Below are positions 47,059 to 58,550 of a stretch of DNA of 64,000 bases, piece by piece; the first letter of the stretch is position 1, and every line of letters starts with the position of its first letter. Position numbers and translations under genes: made by a program. The notes below the pieces were generated by a model. That model did no database searches and had not been told where the DNA came from. It saw nothing but the letters and a program-made list of their open reading frames with translations. This stretch comes from Aquilaria yunnanensis (taxonomy: Eukaryota > Streptophyta > Magnoliopsida > Malvales > Thymelaeaceae). Location of the stretch: NCBI GenBank assembly GCA_039654915.1, contig CM077598.1, positions 71,080,041 to 71,144,040 on the forward strand, read 5' to 3'.

Positions 47059-49541
47059 TGTTACCAACTCCAGGGTAGTCCAGTTATGGTGCCAAAACTG
47101 TGCATTTAAACTCCCAGGTTTGGTGTGTCCTGTAGGTCATCAAAACAACACCCCTAGTGTACATACTCAAGTGACCCTCTTGAGCACTATGTAAATACAT
47201 GCATATTGGTCTAACCATAACACACATATTTACATTTATGCACACTTTGGCAGCTAAGAAGGAAAACACTAGCACAAGTCTTAGCTTTGGCTTCCATACA
47301 TTAGGCAATCTTGTTAAGTTCTAGTGACAAGCTACTGCACCTGTAACTTCCACTAATAAACTGTATCATTCTAGCCACATAGCCCCCCTGTTTTATTTTC
47401 TCCATTATCAAGTATAGATTAGATAAAACCAAGGAATTTTTTTTTTACATCAATAGCCCACCTATGGACCAAGTTATGGATTTTTTAAGTTGGTTACAAA
47501 ATTCTGACCAAATGAACAGTAACTCAGCAAAATTTTCAACGTCATATCTTTGGCTACAGGGCTCTAAATCCAGAAATTAAAAATCCCAGTTAACCCTCTA
47601 GATGTTCTCTAGGTTTGTTCAAAATTTCATACCAAGATTCATTCTACACAGGGAGATATTAAACTTTAGGTCCAGAGTAAAAATTCTGGCAACTTTTGGA
47701 CCATTTTGCCCATACATTTTTTCCAAACCATGCCAACACTTCATTCACAAGGGGAAACCCCTCCAAGGCTATCCCATATATGTCCATTACACATAGGAAT
47801 TATATTCCCTTTCTTTTAACAACTTTATGTGGAAAAAATAATTTACAAGTAAGGAGCCCTCATTCACACTTAGGCAGCTTTGCACCACATCACTTACATA
47901 GCCAAAACATTACTCAAATGTTCACATACTGGTCTCATTTTACATACAATACATGTGCATGCATACATTCACCAAAATATGGTTTTAACTCAGCTAAATA
48001 CGCACCCTAGGTTACAGGAGGTCCTGAGACAAAATGGACTCCCAGAACAGGATGCTGGACAGCTGCTGCACAACACAATAAGTACCACCATTAAAAATAC
48101 CAAATGTACTCCTAAAATCACCAAAATTCCCAGATCATAACTAGACATATGTACGTTCATGTACCTGAAATTTCAGATTAAAAATCAAACAAAAAAATTT
48201 ATTTTTAGGGTGATCTTTTCAGCTGGACTTGAAATGACAGAATTGAGGGGAGTTAGTTTCATTGAGAAACTTAGTAAGGGTAACACTTGGTTTCTTAAGG
48301 CAATGTGATCCTCATTAAAACCTGAATCCAAAGACACTAAAAGACAAAAACCACTTGCATATATAAAAGATATAGCAACCAAATGCAGCAGCCAAACACA
48401 AACAACAAACACATGAAATGTGGCAGCAACATATACCATAGATTAGTCCATAAAACACATAATAAACATAACCAATTCACTATGGAAGCCTTCCTCAAGC
48501 TAATGCTTGGTCTTAGGAGGATTTTAACACTAGTTAGTACTAACTTTGGGCTCTAGAAACCCTCATTTCACTGCCATCTTTGTGCACTTGACAATAGGTC
48601 ACAAAACCTTCAATAAGTGTACTCCCCTCAATAAGCTTGGTCCATCAAGCTCATGGCTCTCTTCCAAGCTTAGCCGTAGCTCCATGGATGTTTGAAAATA
48701 TAGAAAACAACCCACGAGAGCAAGATAACCCTTTCCAAAGTGGGTAGGCCGAAAATCAAGCTTGATCCTTGAAGTATGCAAGAAATAACTCTAGTTTGCT
48801 TCCAATTGCTTCCTTTTGCCTTCAATTTCAATCAATTGCAAGTTTGAAGGTGTGGTGGCTATGGAGGAAGTATGGCTGTGTTCTTGGACTGGTGGAGGAC
48901 GAAAATGATAGAGGGATAAGTGATTTGGCCACTTAAATGGCCTTAAATGAGTTTAAGGGCACAAAACACACTTAACAAGCTCAAGCTTGCTTTATGTCAT
49001 TTTCTTTCTCACTAATTATGGTTTCTTTGTCTTAAACTCATTGGTACACATGTGCCCAACATTTTTCACTAATTATCAAGTCTTGGCTGCCTCCCCCATG
49101 GTGGGATAACCCCACAATTCCACCCTTAGACTTAAGTCAAAAGCTTGAACACCTTAAGGTTTAGACTAGGACATTTAGGTCCTTATTGCCTTTGGTGTTT
49201 CCTTTGTCCAAACTTGTCTTCCATGAGAAATTTGGTCCTCCAATAGTACTTTCATACCATTCATATCCTTCCCATAACTCTCTAAGTCTCTTTCTTGAAA
49301 ATTTTGCAATTGAGTACCTGAATTTCCAAAACCTTACAAAAAAGTCCATAGGTTGCTTGACCAATGAGTAATCCTTAAGGCTTTTCTTGAGGACCAAGTT
49401 ACCAACTTGGAACACTTTTAAGGAGGTGTTGATCATACCTTTTACCCCCCATACTACAATCACTATGGTGGGAATCGCACAATATAATGGTTTTTAGCCA
49501 TTATGACACTTGTAATTCTCCCATTTTATGAGGTGGTAACA
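47059..49541 (-). repeat. 5' LTR of the complete family F element
   Basis: 2483 bp, TGTTACC to GGTAACA on the minus strand; PBS adjoining at lower coordinates, TSD AATTT at higher coordinates. Confidence 0.95.
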
Positions 49542-49546
49542 AATTT

Positions 49547-50440
49547 TGTTAAAATTGAAGTCCAACAACTAATAGAAGCAGGCATAATAAGGGATGTCAA
49601 GTAGCTCGAATGGCTTAGCAACATTGTTGTTGCCACAAAGGAAGGGAGCGATAAACTTTAAATGTACATCAACTTTCAAAGTATTAATGATGCCTATCTA
49701 AAGGATTCGTATCCTCTACCATCAATAGACCAATTGGTTGATTCCACTACCGAATATGGTCTACTTAGCTTCCTCAACGCTTTGAGCGTACACCACCAGA
49801 TTTGGATGTATCCTAAAGATGAGGAAAAAATCATGTATATTATTGAATTTGGGACCTACTGTTACGTCAAAATGCTGGAGCCACATATCAAATGCTGATG
49901 AACAGGGTGTTCGGTTCCCAAATTTGGAGAAATATGGAAGTGTACATGGATGACATGATAGTTAAGAGTAAAATACCCAGTAGTCATATCATAGACTTGG
50001 GTAAAACATTCCACCAACTTTGAAAATTTGCAATCCGTCTTAACCTCGAAAAGTGTGTGTTTGTGGTGACTGCTAGCAAATTCCTCAGGTTTAGGGTATT
50101 CAAAAGAGGTATTGATGCCAATCCAGAAAAGGTTAAGGCTATACTGGGATTTTGAACTCCTACAATTACCAAGGACATGCAGAGGCTTATAGGGCAATTT
50201 ACGACCCTTAGCAGTTTCATCTCCAGATATGGAGATCGTTGTCGACCAATCTTTAAAGTGCTTACCAAAGTAGCAAAAAATGAAGGCAACTTCAGCCTTG
50301 AGGAACATCCTTGGAATGAAGATTTCCAAAAGGCTTGGGATGCACTTAAAATTAATCCATTTTCCAACACTTTGGAAACCACGGGAAGGTGAACCTCTCA
50401 TCCCCTACCTCACAGTCACAAAGAAAGTGTTAAGTTTGGT
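49547..50440 (+). pseudogene. Tat B reverse transcriptase with YMDD
   Basis: Blocks: EWLSNIVVATKEGS, MYINFQSINDAYLKDSYPLP, then in another frame EVYMDDMIVKSK (codons 49943-49954), LNLEKCVFVVTASKFL, RGIDANPEKVKAI and MQRLIGQFTTLSSFISRYGD. YMDDM.VKS and the KDSYPLP word are typical of Tat-lineage RT. At least two frameshifts and several stops are present. It continues 40719-41001. Confidence 0.82.
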
Positions 50441-51336
50441 GCTAATGAGGGAATAAGGAGGAAAACAGTGGCCGGTATATTATGTTAGCAAATCCCTGCA
50501 CAGTGCCGAAGTCAGGTACCCTCTACTGCAAAAAGCCATCTATGCCTTAGTCATGAAAAGTTGGAGGCTCATGGCCCTATTTCCAAGGTCATATTATCAT
50601 GGTCCCCAAAGAAACCTACCTCTTCTGGATGTCATGAAAATGGTGGATCATTCCAGCCGACTATCAAAATGGTGTATCGAGCTCAGTGAATACGACATCA
50701 TATATGAAGCGAGAAATGGCATAAAAGGTCAAGCTTTAGCAAACTTTATTGCTGAACTACCTAAAATCAAGGACACCCCTGACAACCACAAAAATGAGGA
50801 AGCCGAATGGGCTTTGTTTGCAGATGGCACTTCAGGGTTAGAGCACCAAGGGGTTGGGACAATACTTCGAGTTCTCAAAGGGATGGAAGCAGCCAAAGCA
50901 ATCAAGTTCGGATTCCAGGTCACCAACAACATAGCCAAATATGAAGCCGTCGTGGCTGGATTACAATTGGCAAAAAGAGTTGGTTTGAAAAATCTAAAGG
51001 CTTATAGTGACTCATAGTTGGTTGTCCAATAGACAATGGGGGAGTATAGTACCAATGATCTCAATCTGGTGAATTACCATGACCTTGTCACAAAATTGAT
51101 ACAAGAATTTGACAAAGTAAGCATAGAAAAGGTACCTCGGAAAGAGAACATTAAAGTTGACACGCTGGCAAAATCAAAATAATCAACCAAGGTACTTGAC
51201 CACCCAAGCATAGCCATAATGGCACTCACCACACCAAAAAAAGGGTGGAAAGACCCTATAAAGGATTACCTAGCCAGTTTTTCGTTACCCCAGGATCCAA
51301 AGGAAACGGCGAAGGTGCGTAAGTGCTCTAGAAGGT
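50441..51336 (+). pseudogene. Tat B RT-associated and second RNase H
   Basis: First RNase H: PVYYVSKSLHSAEVRYP, LQKAIYALVMKSWRL, SSRLSKWCIELSEYDIIYEA, QALANFIAELP. A second, archaeal-like RNase H follows: WALFADGTSG, NNIAKYEAVVAGLQLAKR, LKAYSDS and KVDTLAK, giving D-E-D-D. Two RNase H domains in tandem are known for the Tat lineage. Stops at 51016 and 51031 (Gln to TAG) and 51180 break the second part. The frame enters the solo LTR at 51337 and resumes at 58551. Confidence 0.82.
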
Positions 51337-53476
51337 TGTTACAACCCTTTAGGTATCTGACCATTAACGGTCATGTAAGACTGGGTTGCAAGGTAAGAAA
51401 TCCCTTACTAAATATTTGTTATGCATTTCAAGCAAGTATAAAGGTTTGGAAAGATTCCTCAAACACAATTGGCACCTAAGTGTCACCAAGGGCAAAATGG
51501 TCATTTTGTATCCTGTGGTGATAGGATTGGTTTTAAAGCTCAAAGTAATTCTTTTGGACCTATGTGTCAAGAAACCAAAGTGGGGGATGGAGTTACCAAA
51601 GTTAGTAGCACTATTTGGAGGTAGGGTTCTTTTGGCAAAATTAAACTTGTTGAAGGACCAATGTGAAGAAGGTTGGATTTTAAATCATTTTGGGTGGCTT
51701 GAATGCCACTACTCATCATCCCTTCCACCTCTAATTCGTAGCTCTCTCTTCTCCTAAAAAATTCATGGCCAAATCTCATTCTTTCCATCATTTCTTGGTG
51801 AATTTAGAAGCCCCATGGAGTTCCCAAGTGAAGGCAAGCTTACTCTTGTGTAGTCTTCGTGGGTTAAGCTTTCGAGGGACATTTTTGGTCCTTGGAAGCT
51901 TGGGTATGTTTTTCCCCTCTGTGTACTTGGTTTCTTAAGCTTCCTACAGGTTGTGTCAAGCTTAATTGAGCTAGAATTGGTGCCATTTATGATGAATTTG
52001 CCATGGAACCATAGGAAACTCATAGTGGAGCAATAGAAGCTTTGGTGCTCAACTTGCTTGATTTTGCTTTGGATGTGTTTAAAGTAAGGGGATTTTTTGC
52101 TTTCTTTATTATGTGAATACATTTGCATCATATTTAGCCTTGGGGATTAGTAATTGCAAGCCTAGAAGTAATTGGAACCCTATTTGAGTCAATCTCACAT
52201 AGTTTTTGTGAAGATCGAGGAAGCTGTTAAGTTTTTGGCACTGAGGCACCATTCTGGGTGCCTAGGCACCAAAAGAATTCATGTCCAGGTTGTGCTCCTA
52301 AGGCCTCGGCCCCAGAAACTCCTTTTTAGATAGCATCAAATCAATGCTGGTACTGTGGTGCCAGGCTCGCACTACAGTGCCACAGTTTCTTTGGAACTTA
52401 ACCAAAGAGGGTATTTTTGGTTCCTAATTGGTGCCTAAACATCCTAGACATGTTCCTAAGGTTGATTCAAGATTAATAATGTTACCACCACATAAAAATG
52501 AAAGAATTACAAGTGTGTCATAATGGAAAAAAACCATTATATTGTGTAATTCTCACCATAGTGATTGAACTGTGGGGAGTAAAAGCCATGATCAACACCT
52601 CTTTAAAAGTTTTCCAAGTTAGTAACTTGGCCCCCAAGAAAATCCTTAAGGATTGCTTGTTTTTCAAGCAACCTATGGACTTTTTTCTATGGTTTTGGAA
52701 GTTCGGGTACTTAATTGCAAAACTCTCAAGAAAGAGACTTGGAGAGTTATGAGAAGGACATGAATGGTATGAAAGTGCTATTGGAGGACCAAATTGTTCA
52801 TGGAAGACAAGTTTGGACAAAGGAAACACTAAAGGCATTAAGGGCCTAAATGTCTTAGTGTAAACCTTAAGGTGTTCAAGGTTTTGACTTAAGTCAAAGG
52901 ATGGAATTGTGGGGTTATCCCACCATGGGGGAGGCAGCCAAGACTTGATAAATAGTAAAAAATGTTACACACATGTTTACCAATGAGTTTAAGACAAAGA
53001 AATCATAATTAGTGAGAAGAAAAATGACATAAAGCAAGGTTAAGCTTGTTAAGTGTGTTTTGTGCCTTTAAGCTCATTTGAGGCCATTAAAGTGGCCAAA
53101 TCAATTATCTCTCTCTCATTTTCATCGTCCTCCAACTGAAGAACACATCCACACTTCCTTCATAGCCACCATACCTTCAAACTCAAAACTACTTTCAATT
53201 GAAGTCAAGGAAGCGCAATTGGAAGCTATTTGGCGTTATTGCTTGAGTGCACCTAGGATCTAGCTCCAATTTTAGCATACCTATCAAGGTAAGGGTTCTC
53301 TTGCTCTCATGGGTTGGTTTCTATATTTTTTAGCAACCATGGATCTAGGGCTAAGGTTGGAAGAAAGCCATGAGCTTGATGAACCAAGCTTAGTGAGAGG
53401 AGTGCACTTATTGAAGGTTTTGTGATCTAGTGTGAAGTGCACAAAGATGGCAGTGAAATAAGGGTTTCTAGAGCTA

Positions 53477-53553
53477 AAGTTAGTACTAACTAGTGTTAAA
53501 ATCCTATTAAACTAAAGTTAGTACTAACTAGTGTTAAAATCCTCTTAAGACCA
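53477..53553 (+). repeat. Short tandem duplication in the F LTR
   Basis: A unit of about 38 bp containing the palindrome TTAGTACTAA occurs twice in tandem; other F copies have it once. Confidence 0.8.
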
Positions 53554-54506
53554 AGTATTAGCTTGAGGAGGGCTGCCATAGTGACTTATTTAAGTTTATT
53601 GCATGTTTTATTGAATTGTTGCTGCAGCATTTCATGTGTTTATTGGTTGTGAATGGCTGACGCCTTTGGTTGCTATATCTTGTATATATGGATTGTGATT
53701 TTTTTGTTTTAGTGTCTTTGGATACATGTTTTAATGATGCTTACATTGCTATTGAATCCAAGTGCTACCCTTATTAAGTTTCTCAATGAAACTTACTCCC
53801 CTCAATTCTGCCAATTCAAGTTTAGCAGAAAGATCACATTAACACTGACATTTGTCCTTCAATTTTTAAGCTAAAATTTCAGGTACTTGAATTTTCGTAT
53901 GTCCAGTTATGATCTGGAAAGTTTGGTGATTTTAGGAGTACATTTGGTATTTTTACTAGTGGAATTTATTGTGTTGTGCAGTAGCTGTCCAACATCTTGT
54001 TCTAGAGTCCATTGTGTCTCAGGGACTTTTGTAACCTAGGGTTCATATTTAGCTTAGTTAAGACCATTTTTTAGTGCATGTTTACATGTACATGTAGTGT
54101 ATGTTAAATGAGACAAGTATGTGAACATTTGAGTAATGTTTTGGCTATGTAAGTGATGTGGTGCAAAGCTGCCTAAGTGTGAATGAAGGGCTTCTTACTT
54201 GCAAATTCTGTTTTGGCCACATAAAGTTGTTAAAGGAAAGGGAATATAATTCCTATGTGTAATGGACACATATAGGATAGCTTTGGAGGGTTTTCCCCTT
54301 TTTGAATGAAGTGTTTGTACACTTATGAAATTTTGTATGGGCAAAATGGTCATAAAGTAACCGGAATTTCTACTTTACAGTTAAAGTTCTATATCTCCCT
54401 ATGTAGGTGTAATATTTTTGTAAAATTTTTACTACACTTAGAGAACATCAACAGGTTGAGCAAGAATTTGGAATTTCTGAATTTGGAGCTCTGTAGCCAA
54501 AGATAT

Positions 54507-55428
54507 TGATAGCCGAAGGGCTATCGCCCCTGAAGGACTTTGCATGTGCGCACCACCCTTGGCCAGCGCACCACCTCCGGTCGAAAGAGACACGACAAAA
54601 CCCTGGCAAAGAGAGGGCCTCAGCACCCATGGACAAGCCGAATAGGTGCTACCCTAAGGAAACCCATGGGACCAACTTCGGTCAGAAGGGGTCACCACCT
54701 TTCCCGAGGGTGACCTCGCGTCGACCTCATGTGCCCAAAACCTCCTTCGGATACTCTTTGGGGCACCCTCGAAACGCGCTCACGAAGTGCCATCATCAGG
54801 TACCCGAGCTTGACGTTGGGAGAGCCCAACCGAAGGTGCCTCGTACAAACAAGGGACGTCCCTCCAAAGGAGCTCGCCTCCCCAAATGAGTTCTGTACTC
54901 TGAAGGAGTTCGGCCCCCCGAAAAGACCACGTGGACATACAACAAAATGGCTGAAGAGCCTCTGACAAAAAAGCCTTGAACACGCCCCTGACACGGGCAC
55001 CCCTGCCACAGCACCCCTACCGGCACCCTTGGTCAGAATGGCCTAAGGCCAGCTAAGGAAGCCCTCTATAGAGGTATAGAGTAAATCGGGCCGAACACGT
55101 GTCACCATCTCAGCAGGCTATGTCAAACGGCCTTCTCCTTGCGCCCTCCTATAAATACTTGCACAGTGCTTTCATAAGGACCAAGAAGAGGTAACAGGGA
55201 ATTCCTGTTATACTCTGCTTACTATTCCCTTTCTCTACACTCATAAAGTATTGACTTGGGCGTCAGAGGCTCGTCCGCCAGAAAATACTCCGGGGAGCTC
55301 CTAACCCTTGCTTTTTTGAGCCCTTGCAGTCCTTCTCCCACCGGAGGCCCCCCATCCAGGCGTTCCCTCACCAGAAGTTCCTACTCCAGGCTCACCATGT
55401 TGCACAACAAAGATGCGGAATGGCATCA
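54507..55428 (+). mobile_element. Tat solo LTR (922 bp), TSD GATAT
   Basis: It begins TGATAGCCGAAG and ends GGCATCA, with perfect TSDs GATAT at 54502-54506 and 55429-55433. TATAAATA at 55150-55157, followed by the GACTTGGGCGTCAGAGGC-like block typical of Tat R/U5 regions. It is the longest of the Tat solo LTRs here and GC-rich compared with the surrounding F LTR. Open frames inside are accidental. Confidence 0.92.
55150..55157 (+). promoter_or_regulatory. TATA box of Tat LTR
   Basis: TATAAATA in the context CCTCCTATAAATACTT, identical to the copies at 57525 and, on the minus strand, 599-606. Confidence 0.65.
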
Positions 55429-55933
55429 GATATGATGTTGCAAAGTTGACTAAGTTACTGTTCATTTGGTCAGAATTTTGTGACCAATTTAAAAAATCCA
55501 TAACTTGGTCCATAGGTGGGTTGTTGATGTGAAATAAAATTCCTTGGTTTGCATTCCTTGGTTTTCTTTAAGTCTCTACTTGATAATGAAGCAATGGAAA
55601 CAGGGGGTTACATGGCTAAAATGATATATTTTATTATTAAAAGTTAGAGGTGCAATGGCTGGTCATTAGAACTTAACAAGAATGCCTGATGTGTGGTAGC
55701 TAAGATTAAGACTTGTGCTAGTGTTTTCCTTATTTGCTGCCATGTTGTGCATGAAATGTGATTTTGTGTGTGATCGTTGGACCAATATGCATGTGTTTAC
55801 ATAGTACCCAAGAGGGCCGCTTGGGTATGCACACTAAGGGCAGTGTTCTGACGACCTACAGAACATTATCAATCCTGGGAGTCTAAATGCACAATTTTGG
55901 CACCATAATTAGACTACCCTTGAGTGGGTAACA

Positions 55934-57029
55934 TTGTAGTTATCCCTAAGGTAGGTTAAATGCATTAATAGTGAGTAAGCTAGTAGTTTAATCAAGGAGC
56001 ATGGTCAATTAGCAATGGTGAACTAGAATTGCAACCCAGGTAGCTAAGGGAAGTGCATGTGCACTATGGCACGGTTATGTGGCCAACTTATGGAATAACT
56101 TGCTATAGTTTGGAAAGATGGCTTGAGGTGGTATTTCACTAACCATAGAGTAGCTTAAGAGTGACAAGAGTTTTAGAAAGTTAGTGAAAACACCTAAGGG
56201 CCAAAGAAGGCATTGTGAGTCTAATAGGAGCACATAAGTGCATTAGCTCACAATGTAAGCTCTAGGGCCCATGGGAAGCCTAGATTTGACAATATCAGAC
56301 CTTGGAATGGCTTAGGAGGTTGCTTAATACCCATGTAAGCACAAGCTACCCTAAGGAATCAAAAGGAAAACCAAAAGCTCTAAGTAGGTAGGTGACTTAG
56401 CACCCAAGCTAAGTTAATTGGGCACATTAAAGGGTCTTTGAGGAGGAAGGTAGTTAAGCTACCTTAGTGCATTTTGTACCTTAATATGTGCTAGGAAATA
56501 CAAGGAGCACTTAGAGCAAGTATGATTCCAAGTGATGGCAAACTCATTGAAGTGTAACAAGTGCCAAGCCTAGTATTGTACAAGGTTCACCAAGGAAGGT
56601 AGAGGCTTAGAAACACTTGGTCAGCTAGTTGGATCATAGACTAGAGGGACTAAAGTGGCAGTCTAGTACACCTAGGGGTAGAGGTTTAGTACACCTAGCT
56701 ACCTATTTAGGTCATAGGATTAAGGAGCTAGAGTGGGAACCTAGTACACCTAAACTAGATTGGCCATATGCTAGTCAAGGTTCACCATAGGAAAGGTGAA
56801 AGGTTAGTAACACCTAGTGACTTAGCCTAGTGCTAGCCTTGAGGCACTAGTTTGGGACCTTAGTGCACCAACTTGGCTTTACCAAGTAGACTTGGAATAC
56901 TCTTGCTCATAGTATTCAAGGGGAGGTTAGTACATGCTTAGGTGATAACCTAGCACAGTAGGCAAGTTAAGGCTTGCTAGAGTAAGTTTACGGCCAGAAC
57001 TTGCTAGGAGAGGACTAGGATGAGGAAGG
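55934..57029 (+). repeat. Family G LTR middle part with TACACCTAG repeats
   Basis: No gene. Between about 56580 and 56960 the word AGTACACCTAG or variants recurs near 56665, 56689, 56742, 56809 and 56860, and a longer block with CAAGGTTCACCA occurs at 56582 and 56778, so an old tandem repeat is likely. Confidence 0.5.
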
Positions 57030-57758
57030 TGATAGCCGAAGGGCTATCGCCCCCTAGATCTCCTAATCGGCTAACTTGACGCCACCTTCGGTAGAAACTT
57101 AATCCCTACCTCGGTCATTCTCCATACCACCCTTCGAAAGTGGTATGACCAACATCGGGGAAAGGTATCCTCATAACACTCGAATTTATGAATCTACTGA
57201 CCTCGAAAATGCAGATTCACCATCCTTGACAGAGGAAAAAAGTCTCCCAAAGGTGACCCACTCTTCTGAAGGGCCTTGCCAAATAGCCCTCAGGGAAAAT
57301 CTCTGCCCAAAGGGGTCTCACGCTCCGAAGGTGTCTTATAGAGATACCAAAAAAATGGTTAAGGAGCCTATGACAAAGAGACCTTGGACATGCCCTTGCC
57401 CTCTGGACAGAACGGCCTATGACCAGCTGGAGATGCCTACCTTCGAAGGTACGGATCGAAACTGACCGAACACATGTTATGATCTGGACAAGCTGTGTCA
57501 AATGACCTCCTCCCTCCACCCTCCTATAAATACTTAGGAGATACCTTGGTAAGGACATGAGACTCTCGCTATTCCCTGCTCTCTGCTCTTTACTACTACT
57601 CTCACGAACACTAACTTGGACGTTAGAGGCTCCTCCCCCGGAAACACACTCCGGGGAGCTTCTAACCCGTGTTTCTTCCAAGTGTTTTAGACATCTTCAC
57701 ACTGGAAGTGCTCCCTACGGGCCAACATGTCATTCAACAAAGATGCCGTCGGGCATCA
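57030..57758 (+). mobile_element. Tat solo LTR (729 bp), TSD GAAGG
   Basis: It begins TGATAGCCGAAG and ends GGGCATCA, with perfect TSDs GAAGG at 57025-57029 and 57759-57763. TATAAATA at 57525-57532; GC-rich hairpin at 57634-57658; hairpins at both ends (57031-57048 and 57742-57757). Same length as the copy at 376-1104. Confidence 0.93.
57525..57532 (+). promoter_or_regulatory. TATA box of Tat LTR
   Basis: TATAAATA about 495 bp from the LTR start, giving a U3 of about 0.5 kb and an R/U5 of about 0.2 kb. Confidence 0.65.
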
Positions 57759-57763
57759 GAAGG

Positions 57764-58545
57764 TCCCAAGGGACTCGAGTATATGTGCATATATTAGGCC
57801 TCATACCATTAGGAGCTCGTGGTAGATTTGTGACATTTGTTGTCCATTTTCCTCTAGTGTTTTCTTTTGTAGGTACCACTAGAAGATCCCTTACTAAGAA
57901 TCTATGATTCTCACCCATTAGTTTAGATGTGCAGGTTTGTGTGGTTTGGCCAGCAACCTGAGATGGTTGTTGAGCTAATTAAGCAGGTACAAGTTATACT
58001 TGCTAGTTTCTATCTTCGGTTTTATTGGTTTATTGTATACTAACTATGTTGGATTGACCTTGAGCAGTGGTTGATTTAGTTGGACAAGGGGGAGGTCGAG
58101 GCTATTGGCATTTGAGAAGTAGAGCTCATGTGGTTAGCCTAGTAGGATAATCTTAGTAGGTTATGCTTGAGTACTTAATTGCACTAGATGCCTTTAGCAA
58201 TAATGGTTGGTTTTGTGTTTTGGTTTCTGATTCATGTACATAGCCAAATAATGTGCATAGGGTTGATGCTTGTAGAAAACATGTTTATGGCTTTGGCTAG
58301 TTTTACAATTATTTTTAAGTGCGGTACCGCCACTATTTTGAATGTTTGAATTATATTTAAATTTCCATGCCGAAGCTACCCATGCATTTTTTAATGCTAG
58401 TATTTAAGTTAGTAAGTTTAGGTCACGTGCATTAGTTTTTACCACAAACAAAGAAACCAATAATTATGAACCAAAACCCAGGAATTTCCCAAAATTCCTA
58501 GTGATCCTGGGCAGCAGGCAGCACAAGCAGCCTAGGGCTGCCACA
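57764..58545 (+). other. Right arm of family G LTR
   Basis: Non-coding; ends GGGCTGCCACA at the TSD. Nothing else recognised. Confidence 0.6.
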
Positions 58546-58550
58546 AAGGT

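Larger units (their letters stand above)
41002..49541 (-). mobile_element. Complete family F chromovirus, TSD AATTT
   Basis: This is an 8540-bp element with two LTRs of 2483 bp (47059-49541 as 5' LTR, 41002-43484 as 3' LTR) that differ only by scattered changes. TSDs AATTT lie at 40997-41001 and 49542-49546. The LTRs are bounded by the inverted pair TGTTACC/GGTAACA. A tRNA-iMet PBS, a PPT and the order gag-PR-RT are present, but RNase H and the integrase core are deleted, so the copy must have depended on other elements to move, or lost these parts after insertion. It splits the RT of Tat B. Confidence 0.96.
52480..55933 (+). mobile_element. Family F LTR, plus strand, interrupted
   Basis: It starts TGTTACC and ends GGTAACA, in reverse orientation to the other F copies. 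Without the Tat solo LTR at 54507-55428 it is about 2.5 kb. Flanks AATAA and TTGTA do not match, and neither PBS nor PPT adjoins it, so it is a solo LTR that lost its TSD or formed by recombination between elements. Confidence 0.85.
51337..58545 (+). mobile_element. Family G solo LTR with three nested LTRs, TSD AAGGT
   Basis: It begins TGTTACAACCC and ends GGGCTGCCACA. TSDs AAGGT at 51332-51336 and 58546-58550 are perfect, and the pol frame of Tat B continues across without a shift once the insert and one TSD are discounted. Without the nested LTRs (52480-55933 and 57030-57758) it is about 3.0 kb. It has no coding domain. The arm 55934-57029 carries a degenerate repeat. Confidence 0.9.

Noticed and set aside
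51386..51757. A 123-codon plus-strand frame after the Tat B RNase H
   Set aside because: Lies wholly inside the family G solo LTR, after the TSD; no homology to pol.
54506..55026. Frames of 62-127 codons in both directions
   Set aside because: GC-rich Tat solo LTR; frames differ between copies.
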